A stretch of 14,141 bases of DNA, taken from positions 1-14,141 of the forward strand of contig USEZ01000037.1 in the NCBI GenBank assembly GCA_900553775.1. The letters run 5' to 3'. A model generated the notes under the pieces. The model did no database searches and was not told the origin of the DNA. It saw only the letters and a program-made list of their open reading frames with translations. This DNA is from an uncultured Slackia sp. (GTDB taxonomy: Bacteria > Actinomycetota > Coriobacteriia > Coriobacteriales > Eggerthellaceae). Of the stretch, positions 5,586 through 11,988 are shown piece by piece; positions within the stretch are counted from its first letter, which is position 1, and every line of letters begins with the position of its first letter. The translations under genes were made by a program, and so were the position numbers.

Positions 5586-6338
5586 TTACGAAAAGGCCAT
5601 GCAGAACGCGTCGAGCAGCTGGATGGCGTCATGGTGGGCCATGCGGTCGACCTCCGCCTCGTCGGCGTCTTTGTCGGCCACGCCCGGCAATTCGAGCGCG
5701 ATGCGCAAAGGAGCGTCCTCGGTCGCCTTCGCACGCGCCGCATCGATGGCCGCGCCGATGCGCTTGCCGAGAGCCGACGCGTCGTCGCACACCACGCGGG
5801 GCACCGAAGGGCCGGTGGCGTCTTGGGGCCCGACGATATGCGCCAGAAGCATGGCGGAATCGGGAGGCACGAGCAACGTTTCCGCGCTCACCATCTTCGA
5901 GCGGGGGTTGGTGGCCATGGCCAGGTTCGACATGTAGGACGCCACCTTGCGCGTGAAGCCCTCGGTGCCGAACAGGCACACGGCATGCTGCTCGAGCACA
6001 TCGGCCGCGCGGGCGAATCCCATGTAGGCGCATTCTTCCATCTGGGGCTTGTCCATCCAGGCGTTATGGAGATTGCGCAGGATGGCGTAGGTGTTCACGC
6101 CCGCGATGCCGTCTGCGGCAAGACCCATATTGAGCTGGAACTTGCGCAGCGCGCCTTCGGTGTAGGCGCCGAACGTGCCGCTGACGCCGCCGCAGGCGAA
6201 CCCGAGCGCGCCGAGGGCCGTCTGAAGCTCTTCGACGTCTTTTCCCGTGAAGTTCGGCGTGCGCAGATACAGCAGGCGCTCGCCGAGCTCGAAACGCTCG
6301 CCCTCTTTGTCGTGTCTGTGGATGGTTTCGGAAATCAT
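5586..6338 (-). CDS. Cytoplasmic-looking protein with CwlM-type peptidoglycan-binding domain, no visible enzyme site
   Basis: The 250-residue protein has a clear PG_binding_1 domain (about residues 33-88) with DVEELQTALGALGF, GTFGAYTEGALRKFQ and GLAADGIAGVNTYAIL. This is close in wording to the peptidoglycan-binding repeats of actinobacterial CwlM. No signal peptide or membrane segment is seen. The remainder (about 100-250) resembles an amidase-like alpha/beta domain only loosely and shows no obvious zinc ligands. In mycobacteria CwlM stays in the cytoplasm and regulates MurA and lipid II steps; a similar regulatory role is an inference here. It follows the polyprenyl synthase gene by 16 bases and is probably cotranscribed, which suits a link to lipid-carrier supply. 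Its ribosome site is weak, so translation may depend on the upstream gene. The amidase relationship is unproven. Confidence 0.75.
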   Translation of the reverse strand: MISETIHRHDKEGERFELGERLLYLRTPNFTGKDVEELQTALGALGFACGGVSGTFGAYTEGALRKFQLNMGLAADGIAGVNTYAILRNLHNAWMDKPQMEECAYMGFARAADVLEQHAVCLFGTEGFTRKVASYMSNLAMATNPRSKMVSAETLLVPPDSAMLLAHIVGPQDATGPSVPRVVCDDASALGKRIGAAIDAARAKATEDAPLRIALELPGVADKDADEAEVDRMAHHDAIQLLDAFCMAFS

Positions 6339-6354
6339 CGTTCGGTCACGCTTT

Positions 6355-7425
6355 CTACTTCAGGCGGTTCACGAAGTAATCCGCCATGGAAATGAGCAGG
6401 TCGCGGGCGGGGCTCTCGTCGAGCATGTCCATCAGGCGCACCTTCGAAACGCTCGTCAGGCTTTCCGCATAGCTGCGGGCGTATTCCACCGAGCCGCTCT
6501 CGCGCATGATGGAGACGGCCTCGGACAAAACGGCGGGATCGGTCGTCTTGCTGGACAAGATCTCGATCAGGCGGTCGCGCTCGGAGGAGTTCTGCAGGGC
6601 GTGCACCACCATGAGCGTGCGCTTGCCCTCGGTGATGTCGCTGCAATAATCCTTGCCCACCACTTCGGCGTCGCCTTCGATGTTGAGCAGGTCGTCTTGG
6701 ATCTGAAACGCCAGGCCCGTATCGAGGCCGTAGTTGCGCAGCGCCTCGATCTGCGCCTCGGAGCCGCCGCCGATGATGGCGCCGATAGCCAGGGGGACCG
6801 CCCCGGAATAATGGGCCGTCTTATGCGTGGCCATGACCAGATAGTCTTCGGGCGTGATGTCGTAGCGGCCGTCGCGCGCCCAGCCGAGATCGAGCGCCTG
6901 GCCCTCGACCGTACGGCGGGTCATCTCGATCAGCTCGCCCACCACGCGCACCTTCACCGCGTCGCTGAGGGCGGGGTCTTTGATGACGCTGCCGTTTACG
7001 AGGGAAAGGGCAAGATCGCCCGCATTGATGGCGATGCCCAGCCCCTGCGTCAGATGCAGGCAGGGCTCACCGCGGCGAAGCGTGGCTTCGTCGGCGATGT
7101 CGTCGTGAATCAAGGCCGCCGTGTGGAAATGCTCGATGGCCGAAGCGGCGGAAACCGCCAGGCGCACGTCGCCGCCGACGGCGAGGCAGGCCGCGAAGCA
7201 GATGAGCGGACGATGGCGCTTGCCGCCGTTTCGGCTGTACGAAAGCAGCGGATCGTAGAGGTAGGCATCCATGTCTTCATGGGTGCCGCGCGGGATGAAG
7301 GTGTTCACCAGATCGCCCACGGTATCGGCGTACGACGCGAGATATTCCTCGAACGACGAAGGCGGATTCTCGATCGCCTTGAACAGCTCTTCCATGCTTG
7401 CATTCCTCAACTCGGTCGCCGTCAT
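6355..7425 (-). CDS. Polyprenyl diphosphate synthase (trans-isoprenyl)
   Basis: Condenses isopentenyl diphosphate with allylic diphosphates to build linear polyprenyl chains, for quinones or other lipids. The 356-residue protein shows GGKRHRP (67-73), the first aspartate-rich motif DDIAD (108-112) followed by RRGEP, the Lys-Thr pair of HKTAHYSGA (201-209), and the second motif QIQDD (241-245) followed by KDYCSDITEGKRT. Ala residues at 103 and 104, upstream of the first motif, lack the bulky aromatics of farnesyl synthases, so a C20 or longer product is suggested. The ATG at 7425 has AAAGGG at good spacing and is preferred to 7443. First gene of a two-gene unit with the peptidoglycan-binding-domain gene. 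Product length cannot be fixed from sequence. Confidence 0.92.
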   Translation of the reverse strand: MTATELRNASMEELFKAIENPPSSFEEYLASYADTVGDLVNTFIPRGTHEDMDAYLYDPLLSYSRNGGKRHRPLICFAACLAVGGDVRLAVSAASAIEHFHTAALIHDDIADEATLRRGEPCLHLTQGLGIAINAGDLALSLVNGSVIKDPALSDAVKVRVVGELIEMTRRTVEGQALDLGWARDGRYDITPEDYLVMATHKTAHYSGAVPLAIGAIIGGGSEAQIEALRNYGLDTGLAFQIQDDLLNIEGDAEVVGKDYCSDITEGKRTLMVVHALQNSSERDRLIEILSSKTTDPAVLSEAVSIMRESGSVEYARSYAESLTSVSKVRLMDMLDESPARDLLISMADYFVNRLK

Positions 7426-7733
7426 GCCCGCAACCCTTTCCATCGATCGTCCATCCCATGCGCGCCGAACTGCGCGGCCGCCCGCACCGGCTGCATTCCT
7501 CGCGAAAAGAGAGGCCTTCCTTCCGCGAACAAGCAGACCGGCTTGCAGACGCTGTTTTCGTCGGGAGCGGCGGACCCCCGTGCTTCCCTGCGGAAGCGCC
7601 TTGCCCTCCGTGCGAATTCCTGAAAACCGTCCGCCGGACGGTTTTCTCGACGGAATTCCACCTTACCGGTTCGAGCCCCCTCGACCGGGGTGCTTCCTCG
7701 CGCCTGCACGATGCCGGCCCGGAGGGGTTTTCG
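7426..7733. other. Intergenic region between tRNA-Leu and the polyprenyl synthase gene
   Basis: About 310 bases with no supported gene. It holds the strong hairpin at 7622-7646 and a second, weaker hairpin (7666-7674 with 7681-7688, one bulge) that sits near a TTCGAGCC sequence resembling a T-arm but without a matching stem. I found no clear promoter for the synthase gene. Confidence 0.5.
7622..7646 (-). terminator. Bidirectional-type terminator after tRNA-Leu
   Basis: A 25-base perfect palindrome around one central base: GAAAACCGTCC pairs with GGACGGTTTTC, giving an 11-bp stem with a 3-base loop. The T residues are at the base of the stem on both strands. It lies about 90 bases downstream of tRNA-Leu and upstream of the polyprenyl synthase gene. 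Confidence 0.75.
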
Positions 7734-7818
7734 TGGTAGGAGCGGTGGGACTCGAACCCACAAGACCGAAGTCGGAAGATTTTAAGTCTCCTGCGTATGC
7801 CGATTCCGCCACGCTCCC
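7734..7818 (-). tRNA. tRNA-Leu (anticodon UAA), CCA encoded
   Basis: The minus strand folds as an 85-base class II tRNA: acceptor GGGAGCG with CGCTCCT (first pair G-T), D arm GCG/CGC, anticodon stem GGAGA/TCTTC with loop CTTAAAA (anticodon TAA), a long variable arm with a GAC/GTC stem, T arm GTGGG/CCCAC with loop TTCGAGT, and discriminator A. CCA is encoded at 7734-7736. The long variable arm and anticodon identify leucine. No clear promoter was found; a 16-base near-palindrome (TGTGCCTTAAGGCGCA, minus strand) lies just upstream. Confidence 0.97.
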
Positions 7819-7862
7819 GTGCCTATGCCGCTGCGCCTTAAGGCACAGGATTCAATAATAGC

Positions 7863-7884
7863 AAAAGCTCGATTTCACGCGAGC
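7863..7884 (-). terminator. Probable terminator of the DivIC-Ppx operon
   Basis: On the minus strand GCTCG (7880-7884) pairs with CGAGC (7867-7871) over an 8-base loop, followed by TTTT (complement of 7863-7866). It starts 17 bases after the stop at 7902. The stem is only 5 bp, so some read-through into tRNA-Leu is possible. Confidence 0.5.
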
Positions 7885-7901
7885 GCCGTCACGAAAGTCC
7901 C

Positions 7902-8846
7902 CTATTCGCCCGCCGTGCGGGCGGCATCGAGAACGATTCCCATCAGGATGTCGCTTTCGCTCGCCGTGAACGCGTCGAGGCCGGCAAGCTCCATGATCGC
8001 ATCAAGTATCAAAGCGCCTGCGGGAAACACGCCCGCACGCTTGGGCTGGATTCCCGGAACCTGCATGCGCTCGGACAAGGGCATCGCGCTCAGACGATGC
8101 GCCACGTCGCGGAAGTCGTCGAGCGTGACCAACGCCTTGTGCACCTTCGCGGAATCGTAGGGTACGAGCGCATCGCGCACGGCGACCACGCTCGTCGGCG
8201 TTCCCGCCACGGCCACAAGGCGGTCCGGCTTGAACGGCGCGTCCTCGAAAAACGGCGCGAACGCGTCGATCGCCCAGGCGCGCGCACGGGCGAACTCTTC
8301 GTCGCTTGCGGGATCGCCGTGCAAAAAGCGTTCCGTCATGCGGCGACACCCTATATCGAACGAGCGGAATGCAGACAGGTCGACGTCGGCGACGAGAGCG
8401 CCCGCGGAAGCCGTCGCGCGCCCGAACGCCAGCTCGGTGGAACCGCCGCCGATATCGGCGAACAGCAGGTCCTGTCCGCGAAAATCGTTCGACGCGCCGA
8501 GAAACGACAATGCGGCCTCGCGGCTTCCGGGGATGACCGAAAGCTCGACGCCCAGATCGCGCAGGCGGCTTACGAACTCGTCGGCGTTTTCGGCATCGCG
8601 GCTTGCGCTCGTCGCCAAAGCGACCACGCGATCGACGGAAAGCCCGTCGATGACCTCTTTGTACGACGCGACCGCCTTCACCGTACGTTCGATGGCTTCC
8701 GCAGACAGGAGCCCCGTCGCATCGACCCCTTCCCCCAGGTCGGTGATGATGCTCATGCGGCGCGCGACGGACACGCCCGTCTCATCGACGTCGGCAACCA
8801 TCAGTCGGCTCGTCACCGTTCCTATATCGATGGCGGCTACACGCAT
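7902..8846 (-). CDS. Ppx/GppA family phosphatase (exopolyphosphatase-like)
   Basis: An ASKHA-fold phosphatase expected to hydrolyse terminal phosphate from polyphosphate or from guanosine pentaphosphate, affecting phosphate stores and the stringent response. The 314-residue length suits the short actinobacterial form without a C-terminal HD domain. Motifs in order: phosphate-1 AAIDIGTVTSRLMV (4-17), ATSASRDAEN (78-87), IPGSREAALSFLGA (105-118) with Glu110 at the usual catalytic position, DIGGGSTEL (131-139), AGTPTS (214-219), QPKRAGVFPAGALIL (267-281) and SESDILMGI (296-304). Phosphate-1 reads GTVTSRL where many members have GSNSxRL. The start has AGAGGAG six bases upstream, and the gene lies 15 bases after the DivIC-like gene, so they form an operon. 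Substrate cannot be told from sequence. Confidence 0.9.
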   Translation of the reverse strand: MRVAAIDIGTVTSRLMVADVDETGVSVARRMSIITDLGEGVDATGLLSAEAIERTVKAVASYKEVIDGLSVDRVVALATSASRDAENADEFVSRLRDLGVELSVIPGSREAALSFLGASNDFRGQDLLFADIGGGSTELAFGRATASAGALVADVDLSAFRSFDIGCRRMTERFLHGDPASDEEFARARAWAIDAFAPFFEDAPFKPDRLVAVAGTPTSVVAVRDALVPYDSAKVHKALVTLDDFRDVAHRLSAMPLSERMQVPGIQPKRAGVFPAGALILDAIMELAGLDAFTASESDILMGIVLDAARTAGE

Positions 8847-8861
8847 GGCCGCTCCTCTCTT

Positions 8862-10052
8862 CTACGAATCCTGCGTATCCCGGGCCTCGGCGGATGCGTC
8901 GCCGTCGGTCTGCGTGGCGGCGATGTCGTTCACGTTCGACAGATCGGTGTTTTCGGGCATGACCGTCACCGGGTCGACATAGCCGAACACCATGTCGAGC
9001 ATCGGCGAATACCACGTCTCAGGCGTTGGAACGCTGCCCCGCTTCACCTGGGCGATCATGGTCTGTCCCGAAGAGGCATCGGAGCTGTCGAGCCCTTGTA
9101 CGACGCCCGCCACCTGGCCGTCGTATACCCAGCCGAGCTCTTTGTGGGCGACGTCTTCGATGCCCTCGTCGGTCTTGAGGTATTCGAGGCGGCTTTCTAT
9201 GGCCTGGTTGCGCGCGGAAAGCGCGTCGTATTCGGCCTGCAGGCGCGCTTGCTCGCGCGTTTCGATGTAGAACTGGCGCGCCGTGGGAAACAGCATGATC
9301 CCGGCGGCGATGAAGCACCCCGCCACCACGATAAACACCGCAAGCGGCGAGACGCCCGATCTTTTCGACGACCTCGAACGCGAAGGCGATGCCCCCAGCC
9401 CCGCCGACGCCCTGCCCTTTTCGGAGCCGAGGTCGGCGAAGGCGCGCTTGTGGCTGCGGCCCATCTCTCCTTTGTAGAGCGCGGGTCGCGACGAGCGCGA
9501 AGACGGTTCGGCGTCGTCGCCGCCGAATTGCCTGTCGAAAAGACGGGCGGCTTTCTGCTTCGTTTTCGCGCGGCGTTTGCGCTGCGTGCGTTCGCGGCGG
9601 GAAGGCCCGCCCGCATCGGCGGATTCGTCCGAAAGGTCGGGGTCGTAAAGCTCGAGGGCCGCGCGGGAGAAATCCTCGCGATACGCAGGATCGTCGAAGA
9701 AATCGGAAGCCGCCGAACGCACGGAGGCCGTGCGCGGCGACGGACGGCCGGACGAGGCGGAGGCGCGCGCAGACCCGGCGAGCCTGATGTCGTTCGCCGA
9801 ACGCGACGGCGCGAAAGAGCGAGACGACGTATCGGGCCAGGCCCCTTCGGACGGACGGAGCCTTTCGACGGCGGACGAACCGTACGAGCCCTGCCGAGAC
9901 GGCGGGAAATCCCCGGAGTCGCGCACGCGCCCTTCGAAAGAACAGCCCGGCCCGCCCTGCGCCTTTCCGCCCGCAATGCGGGAAGAACGCGTCGCCGCCA
10001 TGCGCCGCGCGTCGTCGAAAGCAATGATGTTGGGATTGCCGTTTGTGGCCAT
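8862..10052 (-). CDS. Septum formation initiator (DivIC/FtsB-like) with long basic cytoplasmic N-terminus
   Basis: DivIC/FtsB proteins are bitopic members of the FtsQLB (DivIB-FtsL-DivIC) division complex that activates septal peptidoglycan synthesis. In this 396-residue protein the family core is at the C-terminal side: membrane helix about 236-256, periplasm-side coiled coil about 260-292, then the characteristic YLKTDEGIEDVAHKELGWV (291-309). Unusually, about 235 residues precede the membrane helix. They are rich in Arg, Ser, Asp and Gly, low in complexity and likely disordered, with a Lys/Arg cluster (152-171). A C-terminal tail (about 320-396) ends acidic. I chose ATG 10052 (MATNGNPNIIAFDDARR), preceded by GAGGAG at longish spacing; the frame opens further to 10178 but without support. 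The Ppx gene follows. The neighbour order recalls the actinobacterial eno-divIC-DUF501-ppx cluster. Confidence 0.88.
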   Translation of the reverse strand: MATNGNPNIIAFDDARRMAATRSSRIAGGKAQGGPGCSFEGRVRDSGDFPPSRQGSYGSSAVERLRPSEGAWPDTSSRSFAPSRSANDIRLAGSARASASSGRPSPRTASVRSAASDFFDDPAYREDFSRAALELYDPDLSDESADAGGPSRRERTQRKRRAKTKQKAARLFDRQFGGDDAEPSSRSSRPALYKGEMGRSHKRAFADLGSEKGRASAGLGASPSRSRSSKRSGVSPLAVFIVVAGCFIAAGIMLFPTARQFYIETREQARLQAEYDALSARNQAIESRLEYLKTDEGIEDVAHKELGWVYDGQVAGVVQGLDSSDASSGQTMIAQVKRGSVPTPETWYSPMLDMVFGYVDPVTVMPENTDLSNVNDIAATQTDGDASAEARDTQDS

Positions 10053-10116
10053 GAAGGTGTGCGCTCCTCGGGGCGAATGCGTTTTTGCTGCCGATCGCAG
10101 GCCAAGAACTGCTGGC

Positions 10117-10125
10117 ATAGTATCA
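10117..10125 (-). promoter_or_regulatory. Extended -10 promoter candidate for the DivIC-Ppx operon
   Basis: On the minus strand TGATACTAT gives an extended -10 (TG, one base, TACTAT at 10117-10122). No good -35 is seen 17 bases upstream, where the sequence is G-rich. The start of transcription would be near 10110, about 58 bases before the ATG at 10052, in a region with no other candidate. Confidence 0.45.
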
Positions 10126-10176
10126 CAACGCCCCACGCCCTCCCCGGGCGCAGGGCGCGCCACGTCAAACCAACGC

Positions 10177-10203
10177 AAAAGAAAACCCGCCGCAGCGGGT
10201 TTT
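10177..10203 (-). terminator. Strong terminator downstream of the permease gene
   Basis: A 9-bp perfect stem (AAAACCCGC 10182-10190 with GCGGGTTTT 10195-10203, loop CGCA). On the minus strand the T residues continue as TTTTCTTTT (complement of 10177-10185). It lies about 50 bases after the permease stop and before the DivIC-like gene. Confidence 0.88.
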
Positions 10204-10250
10204 CGTCGAATATGAGCGAAGCGTGCAAAAACCGGACGATTCGCCGCGGT

Positions 10251-11720
10251 CTAGATCACGCTGATCTGGCCGGTGCCGATCAAAACCAGGCTGACCGCGA
10301 AAAAGACCACGATCACGGCCGCGAGCGCTTTGTCGGCCGCCTTCGGCAGAATGGCCTGGCCTCGCTCTTTCTGTCCGTACAGGTACAAAAGCATGCCGGG
10401 GGCGAACAGGATCGTGGTGATCATAAGACCCGTCAAGCCGCCCGCATAGATAAGGAAGATGCTGTAGAAAAACCCGATGAAGCCGATGATGCGGAAGGCC
10501 CACAGCGACGCCTTGCTCGCCTTCTCGAATCCGTCTTTTTTCACGGCGCATACGAACAGATAGAGCGTGCTGAAGAAGTACGGAATCAGAATCATCGACA
10601 CCGACACGCCGTAGAAGAACTGGTAGGTCTGCTCGGAGAACAGGATGACCACCAGAAACGCCTGCACGATGAGGCAGGTGATGGTGCAGGTGACCACCGG
10701 CGCGCCGTTTTTGTTCTTCTTCGCGAAGATCTTCGGGAACACGCCCTGCTCAGCCGCCTCATGCGGGCACTCCGACGCGATGATCGTATACCCCAGCATG
10801 GCGCCCAGAAGCGACAGCGCCACGCCCAGGTTCACCAATGCGGCGCCCCACGGCCCCACGACCGCTTCGAGCACGCCCGCCATGGACGGGTTGGGCAGCG
10901 CGGCCAGCTCGGCGCGCGGCATGACGCCCATCGAAAGGATGGACACGATCAGATAGATCGCCAGGATGCCGCAAAACGCGATGATGGTCGCGCGGCCGAC
11001 GTCTTTGCTGTACTTCGCGCGGCCGGAAATGGCGACGGCGCCTTCGATGCCCAGGAAGATCCAGATGCTCACGCCCACCGTGCCGACGATCTGGTCCCAC
11101 AGCGCAGGGCCGTCGGGTTCGCCCCAGAAGTTCTCCATGAAGATCGCGGGGTCGAAGTTCATCGAGAAGATGATGGCCACGATGGCCACGAACAGCGGCA
11201 CGAGCTTGGCGATGGTGGTGATGATGTTGATGCTCGCAGCCTCTTTCACGCCGCGGCACACCAAAGCCCAGCACACCCACACGATAAGCGAGGCGCCGAT
11301 GACCGACACCAGGTTGTTGCCCTCCCCGAACACCGGGAAGAAAAACGACAGGCTCGCGAACAGCAGCGTGGTGTAGGACACCGTTGCCAGAAGGGCGCTG
11401 ATCCAGTAGCCGTAGGCCGAGTTGAACCCCATGAACTCGCCGAAGCCCGCGCGGGCGTAGCTGTAGATGCCGCCCGTGAGCTCGGGCTTGTACTTATTCA
11501 GCGCGTAGAAGCACATCATCAGGCAGAACACGCCGATACCGCACACCAGCCAACCGATGAGGACGGCGCCGGTATTCGCCCCGGCCGCAGCCATATCGCC
11601 CGCCATCGTGAACACGCCGCCGCCGATGACGGCGGTGATCACGGCTGCGATAAGGTGAGGCATGGAGAGTCCGTTCGGGTCGTTCACCTGATCGGTGCGA
11701 CCCTGGGCGAGGTTAGACAT
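10251..11720 (-). CDS. APC-superfamily basic amino acid/polyamine antiporter (APA type)
   Basis: A 12-helix membrane transporter of 489 residues, the usual size for APC permeases. It most likely exchanges a basic amino acid or its product, for example arginine for ornithine. Features: IGGGVFTMAG in the first membrane helix (about 32-41), matching the GxGIF-type substrate loop; LTGGIYSYARAGFGEFMGF (81-99), as in ArcD/LysI-type members; the helix-6-type FLGIEGAV about 214-221 followed by SGRAKYSKDVGRATI; and a hydrophobic C-terminus ending ISVI. The start at 11720 has AGG just upstream; the open frame to 11840 is unsupported. It stands alone, with no arcABC genes nearby. A leader hairpin (11746-11776) precedes it. 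Eggerthellaceae commonly use the arginine deiminase pathway, which would suit an ArcD role, but substrate is inferred. Confidence 0.9.
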   Translation of the reverse strand: MSNLAQGRTDQVNDPNGLSMPHLIAAVITAVIGGGVFTMAGDMAAAGANTGAVLIGWLVCGIGVFCLMMCFYALNKYKPELTGGIYSYARAGFGEFMGFNSAYGYWISALLATVSYTTLLFASLSFFFPVFGEGNNLVSVIGASLIVWVCWALVCRGVKEAASINIITTIAKLVPLFVAIVAIIFSMNFDPAIFMENFWGEPDGPALWDQIVGTVGVSIWIFLGIEGAVAISGRAKYSKDVGRATIIAFCGILAIYLIVSILSMGVMPRAELAALPNPSMAGVLEAVVGPWGAALVNLGVALSLLGAMLGYTIIASECPHEAAEQGVFPKIFAKKNKNGAPVVTCTITCLIVQAFLVVILFSEQTYQFFYGVSVSMILIPYFFSTLYLFVCAVKKDGFEKASKASLWAFRIIGFIGFFYSIFLIYAGGLTGLMITTILFAPGMLLYLYGQKERGQAILPKAADKALAAVIVVFFAVSLVLIGTGQISVI

Positions 11721-11745
11721 AGCAACCTGCTTTCTTTCGGGAACC

Positions 11746-11776
11746 CTGTCTCGCCGGCATGTCGGACCGGCGACAG
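11746..11776 (-). promoter_or_regulatory. Structured leader hairpin upstream of the permease start
   Basis: On the minus strand CTGTCGCCGG (11767-11776) pairs with CCGGCGAGACAG (11746-11757) around a 9-base loop, ten pairs with a 2-base bulge. An ACAGG on the plus strand at 11784-11788 could compete for CCTGT at 11745-11749, giving an alternative fold. It ends 25 bases before the start codon, close to the ribosome site. No riboswitch class is recognised; an operator is equally possible. Confidence 0.45.
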
Positions 11777-11918
11777 TCAGGAAACAGGATACCCCCAAAA
11801 TGCCGCAGGATGGCCCACACAATGCGCACGGACCCGCCATTTTTGAACAAACCCGATGAATGAATTTTTAAAGAGCCTGTTCATATATCACAAAAGCGCT
11901 CAAAAAGTATTTTTCAGG

Positions 11919-11934
11919 AAAACGGCGGAGCCGT
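11919..11934 (-). terminator. Probable terminator of the BspA-like gene
   Basis: On the minus strand ACGGC (11930-11934) pairs with GCCGT (11922-11926) over a 3-base loop, followed by TTTCC. It lies 54 bases after the stop at 11989. The stem is short, but it is followed by an AT-rich stretch (about 11860-11920) that separates this gene from the permease. Confidence 0.45.
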
Positions 11935-11988
11935 CGAAGGCCCCGATGCGCCGTACGACGCCGGATCCGCGCGACGCCTGCCGAACCT

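Noticed and set aside
7660..7735. Possible second tRNA or SRP-like RNA next to tRNA-Leu
   Set aside because: A T-loop-like TTCGAGCC and a GAGGAAGCA stretch are present, but the T stem does not pair and no acceptor, anticodon arm or SRP consensus could be assembled.
8097..11846. A 1249-codon open frame on the plus strand
   Set aside because: It runs antisense across the phosphatase, DivIC-like and permease genes and reads as His/Arg/Ala-rich low-complexity protein with no domain. Long antisense frames are expected opposite GC-rich genes.
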